This document shows positions 1 through 8,499 of a DNA stretch of 26,061 nucleotides, piece by piece. Under the pieces are notes generated by a model. That model ran no database searches. It had not been told where the DNA came from and saw only the letters and a list, made by a program, of their open reading frames with translations. Position numbers and translations under genes: made by a program. This DNA is from Streptococcus panodentis (lineage in GTDB: Bacteria > Bacillota > Bacilli > Lactobacillales > Streptococcaceae), in contig NZ_QFAY01000012.1 in the NCBI RefSeq assembly GCF_017884005.1, forward strand, positions 55,897 to 81,957, written 5' to 3'. Positions within the stretch are counted from its first letter, which is position 1. Each line of letters opens with the position of its first letter.

Positions 1-147
1 GAAGGTTCGGGGAACCTTTTTAGCCCGAGCCTGGAAATGCGTAAGCGAGGAAGGTTCGGGGAACCTTTTTAGCCCGAGCCTGAAAATGCGTAAGCGAGGA
101 AGGTTCGGGGAACCTTTTTAGCCCGAGCCTGAAAACGAGATAGCGAG
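1..147. repeat. Three tandem 49-bp repeats with terminator-like hairpins
   Basis: Three head-to-tail units start at 1, 50 and 99, an exact 49-bp period. The first two differ by one base; the third diverges in its last part. Each unit has AAGGTTC-ggg-GAACCTT followed by more T, which reads as a short terminator-like hairpin on the plus strand. The array begins at the window edge, so more copies may lie outside. It lies downstream of pyrE and encodes nothing convincing. Confidence 0.85.
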
Positions 148-212
148 CCAAGAAGGCTGCAGCCCGCTTTCTGGTTTGCTGATGATGTTCCTTGACTAGG
201 ATTGATTTATGG

Positions 213-240
213 AAAAAAGGCTGAAGCGAATCAAGCCTTT
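213..240 (-). terminator. Intrinsic terminator of pyrF-pyrE
   Basis: Read on the minus strand, AAAGGCT pairs with AGCCTTT around an 11-nt loop and runs into a T tract. It sits 5 bases after the pyrE stop codon. Confidence 0.8.
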
Positions 241-245
241 CCTTC

Positions 246-875
246 CTATGCCTGCCAATTTTCTTGGTCCTCTTTGAATCTCTGCAGCAGAGCCAGTCCT
301 TCGGCATTGATATAGCCTTCTTCTTCTGCCAGATGGATCAGCTCGGTGTAATTGGACAGGGTCACCAGCCTGACGCCAGCATCCGCAAAGTTCTTGTCTG
401 CTTTTGGCAGCTCATAGCTAAAGATGGCTGCTGCACCAATGACATCTGCTCCTTCGCGCCTGGCTGCTGCAACCGCGTCCAGCACAGAACCCCCGGTTGA
501 AATCAGGTCTTCGATGACCACCATTTTCTGACCCGGAGCGACACGGCCTTCAATCTGATTGCCGGCGCCGTGGTCTTTGGGCTTGCTGCGGATGTAAGCA
601 AAGGGGAGGTTCATCTTATCAGCAATGATAGCGCCATGCGGGATGCCGGCTGTCGCCGTTCCGGCAATCACTTCTGCATCCGGAAAGGCCTGCCTGATGG
701 TTTCCACAAAGCCATTCTCAATCAGGGTGCGGGTTTCTGGATAGGCCAGTGTCACCCGGTTGTCGGTATAAATAGGGGATTTGATACCGGAAGCCCATGT
801 AAAAGGCTCCTCAGGCTTCAGGTAAACAGCCTCAATCTTCAGTAAATCACGCGCAATATCTTTGGCTAAAGTCAT
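246..875 (-). CDS. pyrE: Orotate phosphoribosyltransferase PyrE
   Basis: Joins orotate to PRPP to give orotidine monophosphate, the fifth step of UMP synthesis, in the cytosol. The 209-residue product is the usual streptococcal length. The PRPP-binding motif [12 protein letters not shown] lies near residues 119-130 and the flexible catalytic loop [13 protein letters not shown] near 98-110. The chosen start MTLAKD has AAGGAG just upstream; a longer in-frame reading (to 965) lacks such a site and is not typical of the family. It follows pyrF after an unusually long 318-base gap, and an intrinsic terminator follows it. I saw no convincing promoter in the gap, so it is probably co-transcribed with pyrF under PyrR control. 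Confidence 0.96.
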   Translation of the reverse strand: MTLAKDIARDLLKIEAVYLKPEEPFTWASGIKSPIYTDNRVTLAYPETRTLIENGFVETIRQAFPDAEVIAGTATAGIPHGAIIADKMNLPFAYIRSKPKDHGAGNQIEGRVAPGQKMVVIEDLISTGGSVLDAVAAARREGADVIGAAAIFSYELPKADKNFADAGVRLVTLSNYTELIHLAEEEGYINAEGLALLQRFKEDQENWQA

Positions 876-1193
876 AACTTCTCCTTTTTTAATAAAAGTA
901 AATATCAAAATACGATTTAATTCAAACCAATTCCCACAAGCAAATTCTCGTTCCGACAGAATCACTGAATCCAGAAGCCGCCATCAAGGTTTCATTTGCG
1001 GGTTCTAATGAATCATCTGGCAAGCAATCAAGGCAGCCTATACAGCTGCAGCATCAGCGTTTCCTCATAAAACAGAGGCCTTCGGCGGTTAAACGAAAGC
1101 AGTGCATAAGCTTTGACAGGCAAAGAATGCAGGCCGAATTAGCACTCAGCAATGAGCTTTAACACAGTCAAAAAGCAGATTTTCTAGGAGGAA
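876..1193. other. pyrF-pyrE intergenic gap, no gene seen
   Basis: This 318-base stretch between two co-directional genes holds no convincing ORF, terminator or strong promoter. Only the pyrE ribosome-binding site at its left edge is clear. AT-rich DNA next to pyrE could hide a weak promoter. Confidence 0.5.
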
Positions 1194-1886
1194 TTAGCTG
1201 TTCCACTGCTTCTTAATCTCGTGGTAAGCATCCCATGGATTTGCAGCTTGGATAATCGGCCGTCCGACTACGATGTAGTCACTCCCGATTTGATGAGCTT
1301 CCTGCGGTGTCATGACCCGCTTTTGGTCGCCAATGGCAGAGCCTGCCGGGCGAATCCCCGGTGTCACACAGAGGAAGTCAGCTGCTGTCGCAGCCTTGAT
1401 CAGCTCTACTTCCTGAGCCGAGCAGACCACGCCATCCAAACCGGCTTCTTTGGCTTTGCGGGCATAATTCACCACCGACTCCTGAACCGTCGTCTGGATA
1501 TTCTGGCAGTCGCGCATGTCTTCCTCGCTGGTCGATGTCAGCTGAGTGACTGCCACCAGCTTCGCCTGATTCCCCAGAACCTTCTTGGCCTCGCTCATCA
1601 TCTCCACACCACCTGCCGCATGGACTGTCACCATATCAATGCCGAAAGTGCCCAAGACAGACATCGCTGAGCGCACGGTATTGGGAATATCATGCAGCTT
1701 CAGATCCAGGAAAATACTGTGGCCAAGCCCTTTCAGATAATGCACGATTTCTGGACCAATGGCATAGAAGAATTCCATGCCGATTTTGACATAGAGTTTT
1801 TCATCTTCTGGAAAATGCTCCAAAAAATCTTTGACATCATCAAAAGAAGGGAAGTCAAGGGCGATAATCGGACGTTCTTCACGCAT
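1194..1886 (-). CDS. pyrF: Orotidine 5'-phosphate decarboxylase PyrF
   Basis: Decarboxylates OMP to UMP, the last step of de novo pyrimidine synthesis. The 230-residue protein is of normal family length. The catalytic charge network DLKLHD is at residues 61-66 (Lys63 and the two Asp), with the conserved N-terminal IIALDFPS and the C-terminal VTPGIRP phosphate-gripper region. AAGGAG lies ahead of the chosen ATG. It is the first gene of the pyrF-pyrE unit. Its transcript leader contains a PyrR-binding motif and an attenuator (1957-2044), so expression should fall when UMP is plentiful. Confidence 0.97.
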   Translation of the reverse strand: MREERPIIALDFPSFDDVKDFLEHFPEDEKLYVKIGMEFFYAIGPEIVHYLKGLGHSIFLDLKLHDIPNTVRSAMSVLGTFGIDMVTVHAAGGVEMMSEAKKVLGNQAKLVAVTQLTSTSEEDMRDCQNIQTTVQESVVNYARKAKEAGLDGVVCSAQEVELIKAATAADFLCVTPGIRPAGSAIGDQKRVMTPQEAHQIGSDYIVVGRPIIQAANPWDAYHEIKKQWNS

Positions 1887-1956
1887 GAGGGGATAATCTC
1901 CTTATTTATTATTCGCTTTAAATACTAGTCTAGCACGGCTGTTCTGGATAAAATAG

Positions 1957-1980
1957 AAAAACCCTGCTCGAGGCAAGGTT
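1957..1980 (-). terminator. pyr operon attenuator terminator
   Basis: On the minus strand AACCTTGC pairs with GCAGGGTT (one G-U pair) around a CTCGA loop and is followed by TTTT. It lies between the pyr promoter and pyrF, downstream of the PyrR motif. This is the classic place for the terminator arm of a PyrR attenuator. Confidence 0.8.
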
Positions 1981-2020
1981 ACACGAAAGCATGGCAAAAA
2001 CTGCCATTGAACACGTATAG

Positions 2021-2044
2021 ACCTTAGCAGCCTCTCTGGACTTC
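2021..2044 (-). promoter_or_regulatory. PyrR-binding leader motif (anti-antiterminator)
   Basis: The minus-strand leader reads GTCCAGAGAGGCTG then CTAAGG. This matches the conserved PyrR binding loop of Gram-positive pyr operons (CCAGAGAGGCU core). PyrR-UMP bound here would favour the downstream attenuator hairpin and stop transcription before pyrF. Confidence 0.88.
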
Positions 2045-2065
2045 TTTAAAGGTTTCATCTACTCC

Positions 2066-2094
2066 ATTCTATAATTTACCGGCATGATTGTCAA
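2066..2094 (-). promoter_or_regulatory. pyrF-pyrE promoter
   Basis: The minus strand has a perfect -35 TTGACA (2089-2094), a 17-base spacer and a -10 TAGAAT (2066-2071). It is placed just upstream of the PyrR motif. Confidence 0.85.
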
Positions 2095-2141
2095 GAGAAA
2101 AATTAAGTTTGAAGGTCATTTTCTGACCCTCGTGACTTTTC

Positions 2142-2256
2142 AAAGTAAGTTCCGATTTGCTCTCTGAGCTGGAACTTAGTCTGAGGCGCATTCCCGCTGG
2201 ATTTATGCATTTTTAGCAGACTAACTTCCGCTAACGGCGGCAGTGGAACTTACTTT
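2142..2256. repeat. Nested inverted repeats
   Basis: The outer arms AAAGTAAGTTCC (2142-2153) and GGAACTTACTTT (2245-2256) are perfect 12-bp complements. Inside them GGAACTTAGTCT and AGACTAACTTCC form a second pair with one mismatch. The arms also resemble each other, so the whole reads as a folded, repeat-like element of about 115 bp between the pyr promoter and the mtaR promoter. Its identity is unknown. Confidence 0.7.
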
Positions 2257-2357
2257 AACATTTTAGCATTTTCTAACCCTTATCTCCAATATTGTCATTT
2301 CCAGTCCACTGCATCACCCCTGATTGCAGAAAAAGATTTCTCGTCCTTCAGCTTCAT

Positions 2358-2391
2358 TTCATATGTCAAACCTTAAAGAATATGATAAAAT
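2358..2391 (+). promoter_or_regulatory. mtaR promoter giving a nearly leaderless mRNA
   Basis: TATGAT (2381-2386), with TAAAAT overlapping it (2386-2391), lies only 6-11 bases before the ATG at 2398. A weak -35 TTCATA is at 2358-2363, 17 bases away. Transcription would start at about 2393-2398, leaving almost no leader, and no Shine-Dalgarno sequence is visible. Confidence 0.6.
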
Positions 2392-2397
2392 AGACCT

Positions 2398-3306
2398 ATG
2401 AGAATTCAACAGTTACACTATATTATCAAAATCGTCGAAACCGGCAGCATGAACGAAGCTGCCAAGCAGCTCTTCATCACCCAGCCCAGCCTGTCCAACG
2501 CGGTGCGGGATCTGGAAAACGAGATGGGCATTGAGATTTTTATCCGCAATCCCAAGGGCATTACCCTGACCAAGGACGGCATGGAGTTTCTGTCCTATGC
2601 CCGTCAGGTGGTCGAGCAGACCCAGCTCTTGGAAGAACGCTATAAAAACCCGGTAGCCAACCGCGAGCTCTTCAGCGTCTCCTCCCAGCACTATGCCTTT
2701 GTGGTCAATGCCTTTGTCTCCCTGCTCAAGAAAAGCGACATGGAAAAATACGAGCTCTTTCTGCGGGAGACCCGGACCTGGGAAATCATCGATGATGTCA
2801 AAAACTTCCGCAGCGAGATTGGCGTCCTCTTTCTCAACAGCTACAACCGCGATGTCCTGTCCAAGATGCTGGACGACAATCACCTGATTGCCACCCATCT
2901 CTTCACAGCCCAGCCCCATATCTTTGTCAGCAAGTCCAATCCGCTGGCTAAGAAAAAACTGGTCCAGCTGGCGGATTTGGAGAATTTCCCCTATCTCAGC
3001 TATGACCAAGGGACTCACAACTCCTTCTACTTTTCTGAGGAAATTCTCTCTCAGGAGCACCATAAAAAATCTATCGTAGTCAGCGACCGGGCAACGCTCT
3101 TTAATCTCTTGATCGGTCTGGACGGCTACACCATTGCCACCGGCATCCTCAACAGCAACCTCAATGGCGACAACATCGTCTCCATCCCTCTGGACATCGA
3201 CGACCCGATCGAGCTGGTCTATATCCAGCACGAAAAAGCCAGCCTATCCAAAATGGGAGAAAAATTTATCGAGTACCTGATTGAGGAAGTGCAGTTTGAT
3301 AAGTGA
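2398..3306 (+). CDS. mtaR: LysR-type regulator, MtaR/CpsY family
   Basis: A 302-residue DNA-binding transcription factor. The N-terminal winged helix-turn-helix covers about residues 1-60 (LHYIIKIVETGSMNEAAKQL, then ITQPSLSNAVRDLE), a linker helix follows, and an effector-binding periplasmic-fold domain runs from about 90 to 295. The N-terminus agrees with my memory of streptococcal MtaR/CpsY/MetR-type regulators of methionine uptake and metabolism, but the ligand cannot be read from sequence. The gene stands alone on the plus strand and ends at a bidirectional terminator. It has no visible ribosome-binding site, consistent with a leaderless transcript. Confidence 0.88.
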   Translation: MRIQQLHYIIKIVETGSMNEAAKQLFITQPSLSNAVRDLENEMGIEIFIRNPKGITLTKDGMEFLSYARQVVEQTQLLEERYKNPVANRELFSVSSQHYAFVVNAFVSLLKKSDMEKYELFLRETRTWEIIDDVKNFRSEIGVLFLNSYNRDVLSKMLDDNHLIATHLFTAQPHIFVSKSNPLAKKKLVQLADLENFPYLSYDQGTHNSFYFSEEILSQEHHKKSIVVSDRATLFNLLIGLDGYTIATGILNSNLNGDNIVSIPLDIDDPIELVYIQHEKASLSKMGEKFIEYLIEEVQFDK

Positions 3307-3408
3307 TGCTTTTAAAAATTTAAATTACTCTTCACTATCTCCAACAGTCTAGTCTCAATTTTTATTGAGTATGAAGCCGAAAGATTGATATTTCCCCATA
3401 AAAACAAG

Positions 3409-3435
3409 AAAACCGCGTTGAAATGCGGTTTTTTT
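3409..3435. terminator. Bidirectional terminator between mtaR and the sirtuin operon
   Basis: AAAACCGC (3409-3416) pairs with GCGGTTTT (3425-3432) around an 8-base loop, with T tracts on both strands. It sits 1 base from the sirtuin stop codon and serves both convergent units. Confidence 0.88.
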
Positions 3436-3436
3436 C

Positions 3437-4171
3437 TTATGGAGCAGAAAGCTGAGAGAACACCTCCCCAATCCTGCCCTCGATGACTAGGTCGGCTTGG
3501 CTGTCCTGCGGGATGCTGGTTTTATTGATGACGACCAGGTGCCGGCCGGCAATGTACTGGATGAGACTGGCTGCTGGATAGACGACCAAGGAGGTGCCGC
3601 CGATGATCAGCAGGTCGGCTTTGTGAATGGCCTGAGCTGCCTGGCGGAAAACCTCCATATCCAGCGGCTCTTCGTAGAGGGTCACATCTGGCTTGACTAT
3701 GCTGCCGCAGTCCAGACAGTGAGGCACGGTGCCCGGCAGAGCCAGAAAGGCCTGCAGGTCGTAAAAGCGCTGGCAGCCCAGACAGAAATTCCGATCCGCG
3801 CTGCCGTGCAGTTTGAGCACTTTTTGAGAACCAGCCATTTCATGCAGGCTATCGATGTTTTGGGTCACTACTGCCTTGAGCTTCCCTGCCTTCTCCAGAG
3901 CTGCCAGATAGGTATGAGCAGCATTGGGCCTGGCATCTGGATAGAGCAGGTATTGCTTGTAAAAGTCAAAAAACTCCTGCGGATAGCGCTCAAACATGGT
4001 GTGAGAGACCAGCTGCTCTGCTGTGAAATGCCGCCCCAGCTCCACACTGTAAATGCCGTCTGAACTGCGAAAGTCCGGGATATTGGACTCGGTCGAAACG
4101 CCCGCTCCGCCAAAAAAGACGATGTGCCGGCTTTGGTCGATCAGCTGCTGCAGCTGTGCAATCTTATCCAT
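3437..4171 (-). CDS. Sir2-family NAD-dependent protein deacylase (sirtuin)
   Basis: Removes acyl groups from lysines using NAD+, releasing nicotinamide and O-acetyl-ADP-ribose. The 244-residue protein has the NAD-binding GGAGVSTESNIPDFR at about 21-35, TQNID at 103-107, catalytic His122 (LHGS), a zinc ribbon of Cys130/Cys133/Cys152/Cys155, KPDVTLYEE and GGTSLVV. All key residues are present, so it looks active. It is the last gene of the rpiA operon, 11 bases after the HEPN-like gene. NAD turnover to nicotinamide fits loosely with nucleoside salvage. With its zinc ribbon it resembles CobB-type deacylases, not the NADase-type Sir2 domains of phage defence. Confidence 0.93.
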   Translation of the reverse strand: MDKIAQLQQLIDQSRHIVFFGGAGVSTESNIPDFRSSDGIYSVELGRHFTAEQLVSHTMFERYPQEFFDFYKQYLLYPDARPNAAHTYLAALEKAGKLKAVVTQNIDSLHEMAGSQKVLKLHGSADRNFCLGCQRFYDLQAFLALPGTVPHCLDCGSIVKPDVTLYEEPLDMEVFRQAAQAIHKADLLIIGGTSLVVYPAASLIQYIAGRHLVVINKTSIPQDSQADLVIEGRIGEVFSQLSAP

Positions 4172-4182
4172 CCTGCACCTCC

Positions 4183-4944
4183 TTATAAAAGGGATTCAAT
4201 AACCGCATTGGCACGGTCAAAGTAAAAGGGCTCCCGCTGGTAAACGATACCGGTCTCCTGGGCCAGCTCGACCAGCAAGTCCATAAAATGCTGCGACGAG
4301 AAGCCGGTCGTCCGGTGCAATTCTGCCTCATCAAAGGGTTTGATCAGGTGGGCCAGCGGATTGCGGACTGACTTTTCCAACTCCCTCAGCTCACGAGCCC
4401 CTTCCTTGACAGACTCAGACAGGTCCAGCTGGCAGATCAGCTCTGTCAGGCTGGAAGAGCTGACGGTGCTTTCCGAGCGGAAAGTCTGCAGGACAGGATA
4501 GGCCGAGCCTCTCATCTGCTCAAACTTCCAGCGGTCATAGCTGGCCTCTCGTGCATTGTGAATATAGCGGTCAATATCCGGTATTTCCAGTCGAATCAGC
4601 CGCATAAAAATCCGGTAAATAGCAGGACTGACGGCCCGGATAAAGTCAATCAGCTGCTCATTGCGCAGCTTGGCTTCCAGATCATAGAGGTAGTTGGCCA
4701 GCTGCTCGTCTGCTTCATCCTCATGGCAAAAAAGCTGAAAATTAGCAGGGACAGGCCCTGCGATTTCCAACTCTAGCTGCATCATCGAATGAATATTGAG
4801 CTCCCTGCGCTCTGCCAGAGCCGCGAGGAGCCGGACTAGCTCAGACTGAACGCTGCTCCCTCCTTGCTCAGCCAGCTGACAGGCGTAAGCATAGTCATAG
4901 CGGGAGGCAGCAAAGCGGATAGCCTCTTTTATATCCAGCTTCAT
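4183..4944 (-). CDS. Uncharacterised protein with a HEPN-type RNase motif
   Basis: A 253-residue, mostly helical soluble protein with no signal peptide. I do not recognise an established name. Near the C-terminus, [19 protein letters not shown] contains R194-N-P-L-A-H199, the R-x4-H signature of HEPN ribonucleases. The flanking region ([20 protein letters not shown]) recalls the C-terminal HEPN domain of Csm6-type proteins. No CARF sensor domain is evident and there is no type III CRISPR locus in the window. The start overlaps the deoD stop by four bases (ATGA), so translation is probably coupled. RNase activity is inferred from one motif; a structural protein of the salvage operon is the alternative. 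Confidence 0.72.
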   Translation of the reverse strand: MKLDIKEAIRFAASRYDYAYACQLAEQGGSSVQSELVRLLAALAERRELNIHSMMQLELEIAGPVPANFQLFCHEDEADEQLANYLYDLEAKLRNEQLIDFIRAVSPAIYRIFMRLIRLEIPDIDRYIHNAREASYDRWKFEQMRGSAYPVLQTFRSESTVSSSSLTELICQLDLSESVKEGARELRELEKSVRNPLAHLIKPFDEAELHRTTGFSSQHFMDLLVELAQETGIVYQREPFYFDRANAVIESLL

Positions 4945-5654
4945 GCGTCTGCGACCAGCGTTTCCAAGCCGACCTTCATCATGTCGGTAAAGGTCGTTTG
5001 CCGCTCTTCGGCGGTCGTGTCCTCGTCTGGATTGACCAAGCTATCAGAAATGGTCATAATCGCCAGCGCCTGCACTTGGTGCTGGGCAGCCAGATAGTAA
5101 AGCGCTGCGGCTTCCATCTCGACCGCCTTGACACCCCATTTGCCCAGCTCGATATTTTTTTCACCGTAGTTTGAGTAAAATACGTCCGAAGACAGTACAC
5201 TGCCGACATGGGTCGTCATGCCAAGATTCTTGGCAATGTGATAAGCCTTGTCCAGCAGGTCAAAGTCTGCAATCTGCGGAAAATCATACTGGGGCCAGTC
5301 GTTGCGGATGATATTGGAATTGGTCGCTGCTGCCTGTGCCAAGACCAGCTCGCGCACATGAACATCTGCATTCAGCGAGCCGGCTGTCCCGACACGGATC
5401 AGCTTCTTGACACCGTAGTCCACGATCAGCTCACGGGCATAGATGGAGATAGAGGGCATGCCCATCCCGGTCCCCATGACAGAAACCCGGTGGCCCTTGT
5501 AAGTTCCGGTGTAGCCGAACATATTGCGGACTTCATTGAAGCAGACCGTATCTTCTAGGAAGTTTTCTGCGATGAATTTTGCCCGAAGCGGATCGCCCGG
5601 CAGGAGGATTTTGTCAGCAATTTCGCCTTGCTGAGCAGCGATATGGATAGACAT
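4941..5654 (-). CDS. deoD: Purine nucleoside phosphorylase, hexameric DeoD type
   Basis: Phosphorolysis of adenosine, inosine and guanosine (and deoxy forms) to free base plus (deoxy)ribose-1-phosphate. The 237 residues show [13 protein letters not shown] near the N-terminus, [20 protein letters not shown] and the catalytic region [12 protein letters not shown]. The start [12 protein letters not shown] is chosen because the family begins there; a second ATG two codons upstream (5658-5660) is also possible and slightly better placed from a weak AGG. It lies in the rpiA operon together with PunA, the other phosphorylase class, so the operon covers both substrate ranges. Confidence 0.96.
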   Translation of the reverse strand: MSIHIAAQQGEIADKILLPGDPLRAKFIAENFLEDTVCFNEVRNMFGYTGTYKGHRVSVMGTGMGMPSISIYARELIVDYGVKKLIRVGTAGSLNADVHVRELVLAQAAATNSNIIRNDWPQYDFPQIADFDLLDKAYHIAKNLGMTTHVGSVLSSDVFYSNYGEKNIELGKWGVKAVEMEAAALYYLAAQHQVQALAIMTISDSLVNPDEDTTAEERQTTFTDMMKVGLETLVADA

Positions 5655-5689
5655 AATCATGATTACAGGCCTAAGCCTGCCCTTTCTTT

Positions 5690-6424
5690 TTATTCTGCTG
5701 ATGTGGAGGAGGTGCTTTCGGTCAGGGAGTCAAGAAAAGCACCTAGTTTTTCATTCATCTCTGCGTAATGGTAATGCAGGATTTCTTCAGGAGTTTGGAT
5801 AAAAGGATGACACTGGCTCTGGGCAAGCAGGGCTTCTCTGCCTTCTGCGGCGATTAACAGCTCAACCAGCTCATGAGTCAGCTCTAGGTGCGCCTGAAAA
5901 GCGTAGTGCTTGGGAGAAAAGCGGACAATCTGGCGCGGACATCCTTGGCTGGCCGCAAGCACCTGAGCCCCTTGGACCAAGCCCGGCATATCCCCATGCC
6001 AGTGACCGACGACAAGCTGCTCACCAAGATGCTGAAGGTGCTGGTCTTTCAGCCCTTCAGCTGTCAGCTCAATCGGATAATTGCCAATCTCCCGCTCCGG
6101 ACTAGGCTCGTACTGAGCACCATAGGCCTGCGAGAGCAGCTGGGCCCCCAGACAGATGCCTAAGATATACCTGTCCTTAGACAGGGCAGAGCGGATGAGC
6201 TTGATTTCTTCCTCAGGATGATAGTAAGGGAAGGCTTCCAAGTCTGGATCCGGAGACTGCGGACCACCCATGACAATCAGAAAATCAATAGCATCAGCCG
6301 TTTGCGGGAGCTGCTCAGATTGGTAAACTTTTGTCATGGAAATCTCATGTCCCCGCGTCTGGGCCCAATCCAGATAAGCACCCGGCGCCTCAAAGGACTC
6401 ATGTAAAACAAAATGAACACGCAT
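5690..6424 (-). CDS. Class I glutamine amidotransferase-like protein
   Basis: A 244-residue stand-alone amidotransferase domain of the GuaA N-terminal type. The nucleophile elbow GICLGAQ places Cys91, and FQAHLE places His179 and Glu181, completing the catalytic triad. An oxyanion region MGGPQSPD is at about 52-59. It would hydrolyse glutamine to supply ammonia, or act on a gamma-glutamyl substrate, but no synthetase partner is fused or adjacent, so the acceptor is unknown. The gene lies between punA and deoD with AAAGGAG before its ATG, which suggests a link to purine base or nucleotide metabolism. The Ser/Thr-rich C-terminal tail looks disordered. Confidence 0.85.
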   Translation of the reverse strand: MRVHFVLHESFEAPGAYLDWAQTRGHEISMTKVYQSEQLPQTADAIDFLIVMGGPQSPDPDLEAFPYYHPEEEIKLIRSALSKDRYILGICLGAQLLSQAYGAQYEPSPEREIGNYPIELTAEGLKDQHLQHLGEQLVVGHWHGDMPGLVQGAQVLAASQGCPRQIVRFSPKHYAFQAHLELTHELVELLIAAEGREALLAQSQCHPFIQTPEEILHYHYAEMNEKLGAFLDSLTESTSSTSAE

Positions 6425-6447
6425 CCCAAGCTCCTTTCTGCGGACTT

Positions 6448-7260
6448 TTACAGCTCAGTCAGCACAGCCTTGACAAAGCCTTTGAAGTTTTCCTTGATCC
6501 GCTCGGTCACTTCTACAACTTCTGCATGGTTGAGCTCGCTTTGGAAGCCTGCCGCAAAGTTGGTAATGGCGGAAATCCCCAGCACTTTGAGGCCGGAGTG
6601 AGCGGCCACGATGACTTCCGGCACCGTTGACATACCGACCGCACTGGCCCCCAAGGTCTGGAAGGCGCGGATTTCGGCCGGTGTCTCATAGGTCGGACCG
6701 GTCACACCCAGATAGACTCCTTCCTGCAGGTCAATGCCCAGCTTTTCAGCCACGGCGTGTGCTTTCTCACGGTAGGCCTTGGTGTAAGCATCTGACATAT
6801 CAGGAAAGCGCGGGCCAAACTCGTCCAGATTAGCGCCAATCAGCGGATTTTGACCGGTCATATTGATATGGTCTGAAATGGCCATGAGCGTTCCGGGACC
6901 GTAGCCGATGCCGCCCGCTGCGTTGGTGACAATCACACCGGCTGCACCCAGTGCCTTCATGACACGGACAGGGAAGGTCACGACTTCCATCGGATTGCCC
7001 TCGTAAAAGTGGAAACGTCCCTGCAGAGCCAGAACCTTACGGCCAGCCAAGTCGCCATAGACCAGCTTGCCCGCATGGCCGACCACCGTTGAACGGCCCC
7101 AGTTGGGAATATCCGCATAGTCTAGGCTGATGGCATTCTCAATCTCATCAGCCAGCTCTCCCAAGCCGGATCCTAAGATAAGACCAAACGCAGGTGCTGT
7201 CATGCCCTTTTCCTGTAAAAAAGCAGCTGTTTCTTTGATTTTTTCAGATAAAGTTGTCAT
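6448..7260 (-). CDS. punA: Purine nucleoside phosphorylase, trimeric PunA type
   Basis: Cleaves inosine, guanosine and their deoxy forms with phosphate to base plus (deoxy)ribose-1-phosphate. The 270-residue protein shows the phosphate-binding LILGSGLGE at about 27-35, GRFHFYEG, TNAAGGIG, GPTYETPAE, VGMSTVPEV and ISAITNFAAG, all typical of the trimeric PNP family. It has a purine-rich AAAGGAAAAGGG ahead of the ATG. It is 15 bases after deoB, which takes its sugar-phosphate product onward. Confidence 0.96.
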   Translation of the reverse strand: MTTLSEKIKETAAFLQEKGMTAPAFGLILGSGLGELADEIENAISLDYADIPNWGRSTVVGHAGKLVYGDLAGRKVLALQGRFHFYEGNPMEVVTFPVRVMKALGAAGVIVTNAAGGIGYGPGTLMAISDHINMTGQNPLIGANLDEFGPRFPDMSDAYTKAYREKAHAVAEKLGIDLQEGVYLGVTGPTYETPAEIRAFQTLGASAVGMSTVPEVIVAAHSGLKVLGISAITNFAAGFQSELNHAEVVEVTERIKENFKGFVKAVLTEL

Positions 7261-7275
7261 CCCTTTTCCTTTCGC

Positions 7276-8487
7276 TTAGACCAATTCATTGAGGAAGCTT
7301 TGGCCGATCATAGCCTTGTCCACGCCAAAGTTCTCCGCAACCGTCGCTGAAATATCCGCAAAATGACCGATGGGCAGATGGCCGTGGCCTTTGAGTGATT
7401 TGCCAAAGACCAAAAGCGGGATATACTCACGCGTATGGTCTGTTCCCGCATAGGTCGGGTCATTGCCATGATCCGCTGTAATCATCAGCAGATCATCCTC
7501 GCGCATGCTGTCGATGATTTCCGGCAGCCGGCTGTCAAACTCCTGCAGGCAGTCACGGTAGCCCTGCGGGTCGCGGCGGTGTCCGTAGAGGGCGTCAAAG
7601 TCTACCAGATTCGTGAACGAGAAGCCCTGCTTAAACTCTTCGGATTGAATGGTTTTGATTAGATTGTCCACACCGTGGCTGTTCGACTTGTTGTGCCCTA
7701 CATCGTGATTGATACCAGCACCGTTAAAAATGTCATTAATCTTGCCCACCGCATAGGTCGCAATACCGGCCTCATTGAGCTTATCCAAGACCGTCGGCTC
7801 AAAAGGCGATACTGCATAGTCGTGCCGGTTGGCTGTCCGTGTGAAATGACCGGGCTCACCAACATAAGGCCGGGCGATAATCCGCCCCAAGAGAGCCGGA
7901 CGCTCCAGCGTAATCGAGCGGGCGTATTCGCAGATACGGTAGAGCTCATCCAGCGGAATGACCTCTTCGTGCGCCGCAATCTGGAGAACTGGATCAGCTG
8001 AAGTATAGATAATCAGCTCGCCGGTTTCCATCTGGCGGGGACCAAAGTCATCGATAACCGCTGTGCCTGAGTAGGGTTTGTTGGCTTCACGAATCACCTT
8101 GCGCCCTGAAAATTCTTCGATTTTAGTGATGATTTCTTCGGGAAAGCCATTCCAGAAAGTGTCAAATGGCTCGGTGATGTTGAGGCCCATAATCTCCCAG
8201 TGGCCGGTCATGGTGTCCTTGCCCAGCGAAACTTCTTCTAATTTTGTATAGTAGCCGCTGGGCTTTTCCTCTCTGGCGACTGTCTTGAGCGGCCTTTCCC
8301 GCTCGATATTGCCCAGACCGATCTGAGCCATATGGGGCACTTCCAGGCCGACTGTTTTGGAAATGTGTCCCAGCGTATCGGAAGCACCGTCTGGCACTCC
8401 GGCATTGACAAAGTTATTGGCATCAGGAGCTGCTCCGATACCGACTGAGTCCAGCACAACCAAGTGAATGCGACTAAATTTTGACAT
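7276..8487 (-). CDS. deoB: Phosphopentomutase DeoB
   Basis: Converts (deoxy)ribose-1-phosphate to (deoxy)ribose-5-phosphate, linking the phosphorylases of the operon to the pentose phosphate pathway. The 403 residues match the family length. Metal-binding segments of the alkaline phosphatase superfamily are visible: [14 protein letters not shown] at the N-terminus, KDTMTGHWE with the phosphorylated Thr, and [10 protein letters not shown] plus [10 protein letters not shown] near the C-terminus. It lies 12 bases downstream of rpiA. Confidence 0.97.
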   Translation of the reverse strand: MSKFSRIHLVVLDSVGIGAAPDANNFVNAGVPDGASDTLGHISKTVGLEVPHMAQIGLGNIERERPLKTVAREEKPSGYYTKLEEVSLGKDTMTGHWEIMGLNITEPFDTFWNGFPEEIITKIEEFSGRKVIREANKPYSGTAVIDDFGPRQMETGELIIYTSADPVLQIAAHEEVIPLDELYRICEYARSITLERPALLGRIIARPYVGEPGHFTRTANRHDYAVSPFEPTVLDKLNEAGIATYAVGKINDIFNGAGINHDVGHNKSNSHGVDNLIKTIQSEEFKQGFSFTNLVDFDALYGHRRDPQGYRDCLQEFDSRLPEIIDSMREDDLLMITADHGNDPTYAGTDHTREYIPLLVFGKSLKGHGHLPIGHFADISATVAENFGVDKAMIGQSFLNELV

Positions 8488-8499
8488 AAAAACCTCTTT

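Noticed and set aside
20..307. 95-codon minus-strand frame across the tandem repeats
   Set aside because: It runs through the 49-bp repeats and the pyrE terminator and end, with no ribosome-binding site.
2413..3231. 272-codon open frame antisense to the LysR-type gene
   Set aside because: It mirrors a GC-rich third-position coding strand, has no ribosome-binding site and gives no recognisable fold. The plus-strand product is clearly a LysR-type regulator.
3437..4171. Sir2 gene as a phage-defence NADase
   Set aside because: It keeps the four zinc-ribbon cysteines and the compact CobB-type layout, and lies in a metabolic operon, so a deacylase is more likely.
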